The notes: generated by a model from the letters alone, not told the origin. Shown: positions 52,482 through 62,042, numbered from the stretch's first letter. The stretch is DNA of 64,000 nucleotides from Flavivirga sp. 57AJ16 (GCF_028736925.1 NZ_JAQZAT010000017.1:1-64000), one strand, 5' to 3'. Program-made: numbers and translations.

Positions 52482-54245
52482 TTATTTAATCTCCAAGCTA
52501 TAAGGAAACAATAATTGAATGCCCTTTTTCTTGGACATAGATTTTATTTCTTTATAAATTCTATAACTCTCCTCTCCCAATTCCTCTTTTAAAAGTGTTT
52601 CTTTAGCTTTTATCAAACCTAAATCGCTTAGTATTTCATCAAAATCTTTTTCATAAACAGGGAACTCTTCTATTTTATAATCTACAATTTCAGCGGCCTC
52701 AGAGGCTCTTTGCAGTGCCAGGTCCAACCCGCCCAATTCATCTACCAATCCATTGTTTAAAGCATCTACACCAGTCCAAACACGTCCTTGTGCAATGGCT
52801 TTAACATCGTCTTGATCCATATGACGCCCTATAGACACCCTATATGTAAACAATTCATAGATATCAACAATTTCTTCTTTAATAAACGCTCGTTGTTCTT
52901 CATTTAAAGGCTCAAAAAAGCTATACGAAATTGCATTTTTGTTAGTTATAACTTGTTCTGCATTAATGCCCATGTTATCTGCTAATTGTTTTCCATTGGG
53001 CAATATTCCAAACACGCCTATACTTCCTGTAATGGTCGTTGGTTCTGCAATAATCCTATCGGCATGGCAAGCAATGTAGTAGCCACCAGATGCAGCAACA
53101 TCTCCCATGGAAACGATGACAGGTTTCACTTTTTTGGTCAACGCTATTTCCCTCCAAATCAATTCGCTCGCCAAGGCACTTCCCCCAGGGGAATTTATAC
53201 GTAAAACAATCGCTTTTATTCTGCTGTCTTCTCTAGCTTCTTTTAAAGAGACACTCATAACACCTTGCCCAACCGTTTCTTCATCGCCCTCTCCATAAAT
53301 AATATCGCCTTCGGCATAAATAACGGCTATTTTGTTTTTACTACTATTGGATTTTAATTTATTGGCTGTATAAACCGCATAATCTGCAATTGTAACAGCT
53401 TCTAAATCATCATTAAGATCCATACCAATAGAAAACTTGATATCATCAATATATTCATCGTGATAGGCTATTTTATCAATAAGAGAAGCCTTTTTTGCTA
53501 AATCTGAAGTTCTGCCCAATAAGCTATCTGCAATAACGTTTAATCTATCTGTGCTTATATTTCTACTTTTCGAAATATCTTGTTTTATTTCACTCCAGAG
53601 TCCGTTTAAATAAACCGAAATCTGTTCTCTATTTTCATCACTCATTTCATTGGCTAAAAACGGCTCTACGGCACTTTTATATTTTCCGAATCGCACCACT
53701 TCCATCTTGAAACCTGTTTTCTCCTGAAAATCCTTAAAGTACAAACGCTCTGAATATAACCCTTTAAAGGCCATCACTCCAGCTGGATTCATATAAATGG
53801 TATCGGCAACCGAGCTTAAATAATAATCCTTCTGTGTATAGATATCTGCGTATGCTACAATGAATTTTCCCGATTCTTTAAATTTCAATAAAGCATTTCT
53901 CAACGCTTTTGTTTGTGAGATTCCAGCGCTAATAAAATTATTGTCAATGGAAATCCCTTTAATCCTATCATCAGTTGCAGCATAATTAATAGCATCAATA
54001 ATATTGAACAGGCCATTCTTTTTATCTTCATTTAAAAATGGATACTCTGCAAATTCAATTCTATCTGCATAATCTTTTATAGGAAAGTCCAATCTTAATT
54101 CTAAGACAGAATTAGGCTTTACCCGAACCAATTCATCAGACGACGATCCCAATAAAAGTCCGATTAAGAACAAACCAAAAAAGCAGATAACAAAGAATAC
54201 AATAATTCCTGTTACTGTTGATAAAACACGCTTAATAAAATCCAT
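52482..54245 (-). CDS. sppA: Signal peptide peptidase SppA, 67K type
   Basis: 587 residues, two ClpP/crotonase-fold halves in tandem. One N-terminal membrane helix (about 9-33) anchors it, with the protease on the periplasmic side. The Ser-Lys dyad typical of the 67K form is visible: K190 in FGKYKSAVEP in the N-half and S386 in MGDVAASGGYY in the C-half. SppA digests cleaved signal peptides within the membrane. It forms an octamer in other bacteria. The gene is single, between the von Willebrand protein gene and the menaquinone operon, with no clear terminator on either side. Confidence 0.92.
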   Translation of the reverse strand: MDFIKRVLSTVTGIIVFFVICFFGLFLIGLLLGSSSDELVRVKPNSVLELRLDFPIKDYADRIEFAEYPFLNEDKKNGLFNIIDAINYAATDDRIKGISIDNNFISAGISQTKALRNALLKFKESGKFIVAYADIYTQKDYYLSSVADTIYMNPAGVMAFKGLYSERLYFKDFQEKTGFKMEVVRFGKYKSAVEPFLANEMSDENREQISVYLNGLWSEIKQDISKSRNISTDRLNVIADSLLGRTSDLAKKASLIDKIAYHDEYIDDIKFSIGMDLNDDLEAVTIADYAVYTANKLKSNSSKNKIAVIYAEGDIIYGEGDEETVGQGVMSVSLKEAREDSRIKAIVLRINSPGGSALASELIWREIALTKKVKPVIVSMGDVAASGGYYIACHADRIIAEPTTITGSIGVFGILPNGKQLADNMGINAEQVITNKNAISYSFFEPLNEEQRAFIKEEIVDIYELFTYRVSIGRHMDQDDVKAIAQGRVWTGVDALNNGLVDELGGLDLALQRASEAAEIVDYKIEEFPVYEKDFDEILSDLGLIKAKETLLKEELGEESYRIYKEIKSMSKKKGIQLLFPYSLEIK

Positions 54246-54344
54246 AATTTATATATTCTATTTGTAGAGGTAATTTAAACTTTTTCGATTCGATCAAAAA
54301 AAGTTTAGACCACTTTGCATTGAAAAAGTTGGCAAAGTTACAAC

Positions 54345-55436
54345 TTATAAATCTAATAACTCCATTGTTTTTTTGCGTTGAATTTTTCCCGAAGGCGTTT
54401 CTACAAATCGTTCGACCGCATAAACATTTTTAGGTTTTTCAAATTTATCCAAGCCTACAAAAACGGACTCGTTAAGCGTATTAGAGTCGCTTTCTATAAT
54501 TAAAATAAGTTGTTCCCCCAGAGCTTCGTGAACACTTGAAGCCACAAAAAAACGTCCGTTGATTTTGTCTTGAAGTTTTGCCTCTATCTTTTCAGGAAAT
54601 AATTTAAGCCCTCCAGAATTTATAACATTATCGTAACGTCCTAGCCATTCAAATGCGCTTTTGGAAAAGCATTTAACCATATCGTTTGTTATAATCTTAC
54701 CTTTTGAAAGCTTTGGTGCGTCTATAATCAAACAACCCCTTTCGTCTTGCGAAATGAATACATTGGGGAGGGTCCTAAAATGGGATTCAACAGATGGCAT
54801 GGACGTATCGCCTGATAATGATGGCAAATTATTTATTTTTTTAACCGCAATATGGGTCACTGTCTCAGTCATACCATAGGTTTCATAAATATTTGTGTTC
54901 AGGTTTTTAACCTTATGCTTTAATACATTTGAAACTGGGGCTCCACCAACAATAATAGTTTTGATATGATGACAGTTAGCTAATGAGTTTTGGAGCTGTG
55001 ATGGGATCATAGCACAAAAATCATACGGCGTTTTTGGGTTCAAATTTGGTTGCAAGGTAGGTGCTGTTAAATCCAATTCAAGTCCAAGAACCACAGCCCT
55101 AACCAACATCATTCTACCTGCTATAAAATTTGAAGGCAAGCAATGTAATGCCCTATTACCTGGTTTTAAATTAAAAAAATCACCTGTTGCTATGGCGGAG
55201 TTCACCATCGCTTGCTTTTTAATAGAAATGGGTTTTGGTTTTCCTGTCGACCCGGAGGTGTTAATGACCATATAATTGTTATGGTCTAACCAATCGAGTA
55301 AAAATTCACCGATAAGAACTTCATAGGGCGCTCCCTCTTTTACAAAACTATAAGCCACTTCCATGAGATCTTCATACGTATAATGAATCCCATTTAGTTT
55401 AAACCTTATATGTACTTTATTGTATTTGGGTATCAC
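54345..55436 (-). CDS. menE: o-Succinylbenzoate--CoA ligase (short form)
   Basis: 363 residues of the acyl-adenylate-forming family. The phosphate-binding loop NTSGSTGKPKP is at about 59-69, YETYGMTETVTHIA near 187-200 gives the adenine-binding motif, and GRYDNVINSGGLKLFPEKIE (about 268-287) carries the C-domain hinge. PSGKIQRKK at the end holds the catalytic Lys. MenE links CoA to o-succinylbenzoate in menaquinone synthesis. It is shorter than E. coli MenE (about 450 residues), as is usual for Bacteroidota. It overlaps the CPBP protease gene by 20 bp and is the last gene of the men operon. Confidence 0.88.
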   Translation of the reverse strand: MIPKYNKVHIRFKLNGIHYTYEDLMEVAYSFVKEGAPYEVLIGEFLLDWLDHNNYMVINTSGSTGKPKPISIKKQAMVNSAIATGDFFNLKPGNRALHCLPSNFIAGRMMLVRAVVLGLELDLTAPTLQPNLNPKTPYDFCAMIPSQLQNSLANCHHIKTIIVGGAPVSNVLKHKVKNLNTNIYETYGMTETVTHIAVKKINNLPSLSGDTSMPSVESHFRTLPNVFISQDERGCLIIDAPKLSKGKIITNDMVKCFSKSAFEWLGRYDNVINSGGLKLFPEKIEAKLQDKINGRFFVASSVHEALGEQLILIIESDSNTLNESVFVGLDKFEKPKNVYAVERFVETPSGKIQRKKTMELLDL

Positions 55437-56403
55437 TTCCTATATCTTCTATAATTTTATAGTCTTCTTTTGGCGGTTCTATAACATTTCCAAAAAGCTT
55501 ATCTTTCCAGTTGGTCCAGCCATATTTTTTAGAAAGAATGAAAAGCAAAATAGGAAACACAACAAATACTGGAACAAATATTTCCATTAGGCCCATGGTC
55601 TCTGGGTCTGACATATCCTTAAAAATAGAATGTGTTTGGAAGGCCGTCCAATCTGCAGTTACAAGAAGTGCCGTAAACAAGTTGTTGGCTGCATGAAACC
55701 CTAAAGCTAACTCTAGCCCCTCGTCCATAAGCGTTATAATCCCAAGTAACAGTCCTGTGCCTATATAATAAATCATGATAATATACCCAAGCTTTTCAAC
55801 TTCGGGATTGGCTATATGGAGTAGACCAAAAACCAAAGATGTTATTATTAATGGCGCCCATTTATTTTTCACAATAATCCCAATCCCCTGCATTAAATAG
55901 CCCCTAAACAAATACTCTTCAAAACTTGTTTGCAAAGGCACCAATATGATGGCAATAACACAAAGTATTAAAAATGGTACCAGTTTAAAATTAAACACAT
56001 AATCCTCTGGGGCAAAATAATAATCCACTAAAACAAAACTACTCGAGACTATGCCCCAAAGAAAGAAAATAAACCAAAATCGTCTCCAATCAATTTTCTT
56101 TCGAGTGGTCGTTAAATGCTTAAACGATTGTTTGTGCAAATACTTAACGGCTAGTAATAAAAACAATAAGCCTCCTGCAAAAGGCAATAAAACAAATATT
56201 AAATTTAAATTTGGCTCGAACAAGGTCATAATATAGTTGGTGTCACTCATTTGTGATTGGTCTATATTACCTTTAAAGGTTTCTATCATTATAGCTATTA
56301 AATGAGGCGCAGAAAAAACAAAAACGCCCACAATGGCAATGACAGTACCTACTATATATCGCCACCATTCATGTAAGCCTCTAAAAGCTTGATTTATATA
56401 CAT
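55417..56403 (-). CDS. CPBP family intramembrane metalloprotease
   Basis: 328 residues with seven or eight membrane helices. The family's motif 1 is EEYLFRG at 162-168 (paired Glu and Arg), motif 2 is the F-x-x-x-H of FGLLHIAN near 193-196, and motif 3 is HAANN near 238-242. These residues bind the metal in Rce1/CPBP-type proteases. Bacterial substrates are mostly unknown. The gene overlaps menE by 20 bp and follows menC after 3 bp, so it is embedded in the menaquinone operon although no role in the pathway is known. A housekeeping or regulatory link is inference. Confidence 0.87.
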   Translation of the reverse strand: MYINQAFRGLHEWWRYIVGTVIAIVGVFVFSAPHLIAIMIETFKGNIDQSQMSDTNYIMTLFEPNLNLIFVLLPFAGGLLFLLLAVKYLHKQSFKHLTTTRKKIDWRRFWFIFFLWGIVSSSFVLVDYYFAPEDYVFNFKLVPFLILCVIAIILVPLQTSFEEYLFRGYLMQGIGIIVKNKWAPLIITSLVFGLLHIANPEVEKLGYIIMIYYIGTGLLLGIITLMDEGLELALGFHAANNLFTALLVTADWTAFQTHSIFKDMSDPETMGLMEIFVPVFVVFPILLFILSKKYGWTNWKDKLFGNVIEPPKEDYKIIEDIGSDTQIQ

Positions 56404-56406
56404 ATA

Positions 56407-57444
56407 TTATAAATTTATATTCCAATTAATACTATTATTATATTGCAATGTACCATTTTTAACCTGTAATGGTGAATTAAAATTATTGGTAAATAACCCT
56501 CCCGTTCCCAGTCCTTGATGCATATTGCTTTGCTTGCTATAAGTATATTGAGCTATCGCATTAAGCCCTATATTACTTTCTAAAGCACTGGTAATCCACC
56601 ATCCTATTTGCTGCTTATCTGCGATATCGATCCATGCATTACTGCCTTTAAATCCTCCAACTAAACTGGGTTTTAAAATGATATATTGCGGATTTATAAT
56701 GTGTAGCAATTCTTGCTTATTTGTTACAGAAAACACCCCTATAAGTTCTTCGTCCAAGGCTATTGGTAATGGCGTATCCTTACATAGTTGCGACATCACT
56801 TCAATTTGCCCCTGTTTTATTGGCTGTTCAATAGAATGCAAATCGAAATCTGATAATATTTTTAACTTTTCTAAAGCCTCCAAGGGTGAAAATGCACCAT
56901 TGGCATCTACTCGCAATTCAATATCATTTGAGGTAAATTCTTTTCTAATGGATTTTATAAGGCTTATTTCTGTTTCAAAATCAATCGCCCCAATTTTCAT
57001 TTTAATACAGGTAAAACCTGCATCTAATTTATCCTTTATCTGCTGTTTCATAAAGGTTTCTGTCCCCATCCAAATCAAACCATTTATTGGGATGGCATCC
57101 TTGTTCTGAGTGAACCTTGATGGAAATAGCTCAAATTTGTTGGGGCTCTCTAAAGATTTGAAAGCTGTTTCTAAACCAAATTGAATACTTGGAAATGCCG
57201 TTAATTCGGACAATAGTTCATCTAAATCGTTACGGATATTTTTACAGAGCCATTTTAGTTTTTCTTCGTAATCCGGCCTATCATCGGCAGAAAGGCCTCT
57301 AAACAAACCACATTCCCCTATGCCCTGCTTATTTTCAGAATTTAAAATAAGGAACCATGTTTCTTTGGTTTTTAAGATACCCCGTGAAGTGCCACTGGCC
57401 TGCTTGAAATTTAAAATGTATTTTTTATAGGATGCAACAATCAT
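56407..57444 (-). CDS. menC: o-Succinylbenzoate synthase
   Basis: 345 residues of the enolase superfamily. The catalytic KxK pair lies in CIKMKIG (about 145-151). Metal ligands follow in RVDANGAF (Asp, about 176-183), SIEQPI (Glu) and ALDEEL (Asp). The second base, Lys of LKPSLVGG, lies near 260. MenC dehydrates SHCHC to o-succinylbenzoate. The stop of the upstream MBL gene directly precedes the menC start, and the protease gene follows after 3 bp. Other members of the fold include racemases such as N-succinylamino acid racemase, but the operon settles the function. Confidence 0.9.
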   Translation of the reverse strand: MIVASYKKYILNFKQASGTSRGILKTKETWFLILNSENKQGIGECGLFRGLSADDRPDYEEKLKWLCKNIRNDLDELLSELTAFPSIQFGLETAFKSLESPNKFELFPSRFTQNKDAIPINGLIWMGTETFMKQQIKDKLDAGFTCIKMKIGAIDFETEISLIKSIRKEFTSNDIELRVDANGAFSPLEALEKLKILSDFDLHSIEQPIKQGQIEVMSQLCKDTPLPIALDEELIGVFSVTNKQELLHIINPQYIILKPSLVGGFKGSNAWIDIADKQQIGWWITSALESNIGLNAIAQYTYSKQSNMHQGLGTGGLFTNNFNSPLQVKNGTLQYNNSINWNINL

Positions 57445-58122
57445 TTACAATTCAATAAAATCGCCAATTTCAAGAAGCATTAAATCTTTCTCTTTTTCAA
57501 AAAACTTTCGTTTTGCTACCTCATGGTCAATTTCAATATAGCCAAATGTATCAAAATGGTATCCCAATACTTTATCGCATGCAACAAAATCGCTTGCCAA
57601 AATAGCATCATCGACCCCCATGGTAAAGTTATCACCAATGGGTAAAATAGCTAAATCCAATTTTGTTTGGAGTGGAATAAGTTTCATATCAAAAGTCAAG
57701 GCAGTATCTCCAGCTATATAAATATTTTTATGTTCGCCTTCAATCACAAAGCCTCCAGGTTGCCCACCGTAACTGCCATCTGGAAAGGAAGAGGTATGAA
57801 TTGCATTGACATATCTAACAATACCAAAATCAAAATCCCACTTTCCGCCATGATTCATGGGATGACATTCTATCCCCAATTTTTCAAAATATGAAACAAT
57901 TTCAAAATTAGAAACAACAACAGCATGGGTTCGCTTGGCTATGGCTTCAACATCTAAAATATGATCTTGATGTGCATGTGTTACTAAAATGTAATCAGCC
58001 TTTAATTCATCAATATTTATATGAGATGCTTTGGGATTTCCAGAAATAAAGGGGTCTACAAGGATATCAACATCATTTACCTGTATCCCTAAACTAGCGT
58101 GGCCGTAAAATGTAATCTTCAT
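57445..58122 (-). CDS. Metal-dependent hydrolase of the UPF0173 / metallo-beta-lactamase type
   Basis: 225 residues. The HxHxDH motif is VTHAHQDH (H49, H51, D53, H54 in the numbering of the ATG start), and the next metal site is GDTALTF near 135-141. Proteins of this group (UPF0173) are short, stand-alone beta-lactamase-fold hydrolases whose substrates are largely unknown. The gene sits inside the men operon between menA and menC, directly adjoining menC, and could hydrolyse a CoA thioester of the pathway. The 1,4-dihydroxy-2-naphthoyl-CoA thioesterase step has no other candidate in this operon. That is a hypothesis only. Confidence 0.82.
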   Translation of the reverse strand: MKITFYGHASLGIQVNDVDILVDPFISGNPKASHINIDELKADYILVTHAHQDHILDVEAIAKRTHAVVVSNFEIVSYFEKLGIECHPMNHGGKWDFDFGIVRYVNAIHTSSFPDGSYGGQPGGFVIEGEHKNIYIAGDTALTFDMKLIPLQTKLDLAILPIGDNFTMGVDDAILASDFVACDKVLGYHFDTFGYIEIDHEVAKRKFFEKEKDLMLLEIGDFIEL

Positions 58123-58165
58123 TATTTTGTAGTATTAAATTTAGTAAAAGTAAAATACAAAAAAA

Positions 58166-59068
58166 CTATAACAAATGCCCTATCCCCATAAGAATAGCTA
58201 ATAAAACAGTCGTTAATGCCAATTTTTTTAGCTCAGGATCTAATAATTTAGGATCTTCATTTCTACATACCTTCTTAATATGAATCCATAAAGGTATGTA
58301 AGCCACCATAAAAATCAGGTTATACGGCGAGGTGTAATATAATATCCCGAATAGAGCAGACAATAAAATAGCCAATCCTATTAATATATAGTGATATATT
58401 CGGGCATTCTTAATTCCAAGCTTAACTGCTAAGGTTATTTTATTTGATTTTTCGTCCGATACAATATCTCGCATATTATTAAGATTAAGCACACCTACAC
58501 TTAACAATCCTATAGTGCAAGCCGGAAGAAAAACAACATGGTCCATAGTTTTTGCATACAGCACATAGCAGCCAATAACGCTCACTAAGCCAAAAAAAAC
58601 AAATACAAAAAGATCGCCTAAACCTCTATAACCATAAGCATTGTTCCCAACAGTATATTTTATAGCTCCAATAACGGATGCTATACCAAGTATAAAGAAT
58701 AAAATTGTGAGTAAAAAATGCTTTACTCCAAATGCGCAGAAAATGAGCATAGAAGCCAAACCAATGGAGATTAGAACATTAATCCTAATGGCATTAAACA
58801 TCTCTTCTGGAGAAATTTTTCCAGATTGTATAGCGCGCTCGGGTCCAATCCTATTATTATTATCGGTCCCCTTAACACCGTCGCCATAATCATTGGCCAG
58901 ATTCGATAATATCTGAAAGCTTAAAGTAGTGAAAACAGCAAGGATACCTACCTCCCAACTAAAATGGCCATTATATTCTGCTAAGCATGATGCTAAAATA
59001 ATCCCCGATATTGATAAAGGTAAGGTCCGCAGACGCATTGTGGAAATCCAAAGAGGGAGTTTATTCAT
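58166..59068 (-). CDS. menA: 1,4-Dihydroxy-2-naphthoate polyprenyltransferase
   Basis: 300 residues, eight or nine membrane helices, UbiA superfamily. The first Asp-rich motif is NDYGDGVKG at 59-67, with the invariant Asp at 60 and 63. The second is the NLNNMRDIVSDE segment (about 192-203). It attaches a polyprenyl chain to dihydroxynaphthoate and releases CO2, giving demethylmenaquinone. Gene order menB-menA and the operon context make the call safe. Chain length is not readable. It begins directly after the menB stop and is followed by a 43-bp gap to the MBL gene. Confidence 0.92.
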   Translation of the reverse strand: MNKLPLWISTMRLRTLPLSISGIILASCLAEYNGHFSWEVGILAVFTTLSFQILSNLANDYGDGVKGTDNNNRIGPERAIQSGKISPEEMFNAIRINVLISIGLASMLIFCAFGVKHFLLTILFFILGIASVIGAIKYTVGNNAYGYRGLGDLFVFVFFGLVSVIGCYVLYAKTMDHVVFLPACTIGLLSVGVLNLNNMRDIVSDEKSNKITLAVKLGIKNARIYHYILIGLAILLSALFGILYYTSPYNLIFMVAYIPLWIHIKKVCRNEDPKLLDPELKKLALTTVLLAILMGIGHLL

Positions 59069-59908
59069 TTATGGAATCCATTTTTTAATAAAATTAGGTT
59101 TTCGTTTTTCAAGAAATGCATTTCTACCCTCAACAGCTTCTTCTGTCATATAAGCCAAACGTGTCGCTTCTCCTGCAAATACTTGCTGGCCGACCATACC
59201 GTCATCTGTTAAATTCATAGCAAATTTAAGCATTTTTATGGATGTTGGCGATTTAGCCAATATTTCTTGTGCCCACTCATAAGCAGTTGCCTCTAATTCG
59301 TCATGAGGTATTACCGCATTGACCATCCCCATTTCGTAGGCTTCTTGTGCTGAATAATTTCTTCCTAAGAAAAATATTTCACGCGCTTTTTTCTGTCCAA
59401 CCATTTTTGCCAAATAAGCAGAGCCATATCCTCCGTCAAAACTGGTTACATCTGCATCTGTTTGCTTAAAAATGGCATGTTCTTTACTAGCCAATGTTAA
59501 ATCACAAACAACATGTAGGCTATGGCCACCCCCTACGGCCCAACCAGGTACCACGGCAATGACCGCTTTTGGCATAAACCTAATTAAGCGCTGAACTTCT
59601 AAAATATTTAAGCGATGGTAACCATCTTCTCCCACATATCCTTGGTGCCCTCTAGCTTTTTGGTCGCCTCCACTACAAAAGGAATAGACGCCATCTTTGG
59701 TCGATGGTCCTTCTGCAGATAACAATACAACACCAATGTCCACATCTTCGTTGGCATCATAAAAAGCGTCATATAATTCGCTGGTTGTTTTCGGTCTAAA
59801 AGCATTACGGACATCCGGTCTATTAAAAGCAATACGTGCAACACCATTATATTTTTTATAAGTAATGTCTTCGTATTCTTTAGCAGTGACCCATTTTTTT
59901 TGATCCAT
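59069..59908 (-). CDS. menB: 1,4-Dihydroxy-2-naphthoyl-CoA synthase
   Basis: 279 residues from the ATG at 59908, crotonase superfamily. It closes the second ring of menaquinone from o-succinylbenzoyl-CoA. Seen: FCSGGDQKARG (about 78-88), the oxyanion-hole GWAVGGGHSLH (about 123-133) and the TDADVTSFDGGYGSAY segment (about 150-165) that is typical of MenB, with the catalytic-site Asp. An upstream in-frame TTG would add six residues, but it lies inside the -7 promoter box, so the ATG is the likely start. It is the first gene of the men operon and divergent from the C1 peptidase gene. Confidence 0.92.
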   Translation of the reverse strand: MDQKKWVTAKEYEDITYKKYNGVARIAFNRPDVRNAFRPKTTSELYDAFYDANEDVDIGVVLLSAEGPSTKDGVYSFCSGGDQKARGHQGYVGEDGYHRLNILEVQRLIRFMPKAVIAVVPGWAVGGGHSLHVVCDLTLASKEHAIFKQTDADVTSFDGGYGSAYLAKMVGQKKAREIFFLGRNYSAQEAYEMGMVNAVIPHDELEATAYEWAQEILAKSPTSIKMLKFAMNLTDDGMVGQQVFAGEATRLAYMTEEAVEGRNAFLEKRKPNFIKKWIP

Positions 59909-59923
59909 TTTCTTTATTTTAGC

Positions 59924-59931
59924 CAAAAATA
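59924..59931 (-). promoter_or_regulatory. -7 element of the men operon promoter
   Basis: TATTTTTG read on the minus strand, 15 nt upstream of the menB ATG, matches TAnnTTTG. The in-frame TTG codon at 59926 overlaps it. No clear -33 box. Confidence 0.55.
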
Positions 59932-59963
59932 AATTTTATTTCATTAAATCGCTTACTTCCCAC

Positions 59964-61076
59964 ATGAAAAATAAGTTTTCAGCTTCTATTTTAATCTTTT
60001 TTACACTTTTTACTTATTCTCAGTCTTATAATTTTAAAACCATTATAGACCTTGATGCTACAGATGTTATCAGTCAGGATAAAACAGGGACTTGCTGGAG
60101 CTTTTCTACATCATCGTTTCTTGAAAGTGAAATAATCCGACTCACGGGACAGAAAATCGATTTGTCTGAAATGTATAATGTCCGCCATACATATATTGAC
60201 AAATCATGGAACTATGTCATGAGACAAGGAAAAACACAATTTAGCCAAGGCGGATTGGCACATGATGTTATAAATAGTATTTCAGAACATGGGTTTGTTC
60301 CTCATTCTATATATACTGGCCTAACAAATGGTAATGAAAAACACGATCATTCCAAATTGGTCGATACCTTAAAAAAGACTTTGGATAGATATATAAATGA
60401 GCCTAAAATTTATAATTGGAAAAAAGAAACCAATGAAATTTTGGACACTTATCTCGGCCAAGAGATTGATAATTTTGACTATAATGGGACTGAATATACG
60501 CCGCTTTCCTTTATGAAAAAGACAAAGATCGATCCTAAAAATTATGTGACAATCACCTCTTTTTCCCATAAACCCTACCATACAAGTTTTATACTGAATA
60601 TTCCTGACAACTTTTCTAATGGTTGTTTTTTCAATGTAAAATTAGATGAACTTGTACATATTGTAAACCATGCACTAAAAGAAGGCTTTACCATTGAATT
60701 AGATTGCGATGTTAGTGAGAAAACATTCTCGGCAAAACACGGATTGGCAATTATCCCAAAAGATGGTATAAATATAGAAACAGCTTTGGTAAACGCATCA
60801 AAGGAAAAAGAAATAACCCAAGAATTGAGACAGGAAGAATTTGAGAACTACAATACTACAGACGATCATTTAATGCATATAACTGGGTTATTAAAAGACC
60901 CGCATGGAACCACCTACTACAAGGTAAAAAATTCATGGGGAACAAATCCCGAAAGAGTTAGTAATGGGGGCTATATTTACATGAGTGAAGCCTATTTTAA
61001 ATTAAAAACTATTTCTATCATGTTACATAAAGATGCACTCGCTAAAAAAACTCTTAAAATATTGAGAAAAGCATAA
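59964..61076 (+). CDS. C1 family cysteine peptidase (bleomycin-hydrolase type)
   Basis: 370 residues. A signal peptide at 1-19 (ending TYSQ) makes it extracytoplasmic, unlike cytoplasmic PepC. The catalytic Cys is C44 in TGTCWSFSTS, the His is in DDHLMHITGL (about 300-309), and the Asn is in VKNSWGTN (about 321-328), the classical papain-like order. The long insert between Cys and His and the DHLMHI segment are of the bleomycin hydrolase/aminopeptidase C branch. The likely role is periplasmic peptide trimming. The gene is divergent from menB. A small hairpin (ATGCTAA...TTAGCAT) follows the stop. Confidence 0.88.
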   Translation: MKNKFSASILIFFTLFTYSQSYNFKTIIDLDATDVISQDKTGTCWSFSTSSFLESEIIRLTGQKIDLSEMYNVRHTYIDKSWNYVMRQGKTQFSQGGLAHDVINSISEHGFVPHSIYTGLTNGNEKHDHSKLVDTLKKTLDRYINEPKIYNWKKETNEILDTYLGQEIDNFDYNGTEYTPLSFMKKTKIDPKNYVTITSFSHKPYHTSFILNIPDNFSNGCFFNVKLDELVHIVNHALKEGFTIELDCDVSEKTFSAKHGLAIIPKDGINIETALVNASKEKEITQELRQEEFENYNTTDDHLMHITGLLKDPHGTTYYKVKNSWGTNPERVSNGGYIYMSEAYFKLKTISIMLHKDALAKKTLKILRKA

Positions 61077-61245
61077 AAATGCTAAGCAAAATTTAGCATA
61101 GTAATAAAAATACGACATACTCGAAAATAGCATTTCATTGTAGCTTTTTTTTTGTTAATTTTGCAGGGTATTTTATTTTTATCGATAAAATTCGTTTTTT
61201 AACGATAAATGTTGTATTTTGCCGATTTTTAACACCCAAATTATT

Positions 61246-61422
61246 ATGTTACTTACAATTACTATTTCCCTCACAGTACTCGTAACTATCAATTTATTAC
61301 TACTAAAATTTAGTTCTAATAAGATTGATAAAACGGCTAAACCAAACAAAAAACCTGTGGTACTTACACCGCAAATCACCATTGAACAGGAATCTGAGAG
61401 GCTTGCTCCAACAGGAAGTTAG
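61246..61422 (+). CDS. Small anchored protein ending in LAPTGS, 58 residues
   Basis: From the ATG at 61246: one membrane helix (MLLTITISLTVLVTINLLLL), a basic stretch (SSNKIDKTAKPNKKP) and a hydrophilic tail that ends SERLAPTGS. An upstream in-frame TTG (61219) is less likely. TAATTTTG at 61156-61163 is a possible -7 box. The last 47 bp overlap the 3' end of ung in convergent orientation. From memory, a small protein with a similar end is widespread in Flavobacteriaceae next to ung, but I could not check. Function unknown. Confidence 0.65.
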   Translation: MLLTITISLTVLVTINLLLLKFSSNKIDKTAKPNKKPVVLTPQITIEQESERLAPTGS

Positions 61423-62041
61423 TCTTACTAAAGTGCTTATTTCCAAACCAATATCCCCTATTAGCGCTTAAAGGAGAAGGATGTCCAGAAGTTAATATTT
61501 TATGTTTATTAGTATTTATTAGCTTTATCTTTTGCTTGGCATAACCACCCCAAAGTAAAAACACCATATTCTCTTTATTTTCACTTATTATTTTTATAAC
61601 AGCATCGGTAAAGGTTTCCCAGCCTCTTTTTTGATGGCTCCCTGCTTGATGTGCTCTAACTGTTAGTGTCGCATTTAATAATAGCACCCCTTGGTCTGCC
61701 CAACGTAAAAGATCACCACTTTCTGGATATGGAATTCCTAAATCTGTTTCTATTTCTTTAAAAATATTAATTAATGACGGCGGATGGCCAATACCTTCAT
61801 TAACAGAAAAACATAACCCATTTGCTTGTCTAGGGCCATGGTATGGATCTTGGCCAATAATAACAACTTTTACATCATTAAAGTGACAATGATTAAATGC
61901 ATTAAAAATTTGTTTTCCAGGCGGGAAACAGGTTTGGGATTTATATTCAGATCTAACAAAATTCACTAAATCCTTAAAATAAGGCTTAGCAAATTCTTCT
62001 TCCAAATAAGGTTTCCAACTTTCGTGAATATCTACATTCAT
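61376..62041 (-). CDS. ung: Uracil-DNA glycosylase, family 1
   Basis: 221 residues. It removes uracil from DNA and starts base-excision repair. The catalytic water-activating loop GQDPYHGP (63-70, Asp 65) is present, as are the uracil-stacking LCFSV region and HPSPLSANRGYW near 189-200, which holds the catalytic His. The length matches E. coli Ung. The start is 1 nt from the stop of holA, so the two form an operon. Its 3' end overlaps a small convergent gene by 47 bp. Confidence 0.95.
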   Translation of the reverse strand: MNVDIHESWKPYLEEEFAKPYFKDLVNFVRSEYKSQTCFPPGKQIFNAFNHCHFNDVKVVIIGQDPYHGPRQANGLCFSVNEGIGHPPSLINIFKEIETDLGIPYPESGDLLRWADQGVLLLNATLTVRAHQAGSHQKRGWETFTDAVIKIISENKENMVFLLWGGYAKQKIKLINTNKHKILTSGHPSPLSANRGYWFGNKHFSKTNFLLEQASQIPVQW

Positions 62042-62042
62042 A

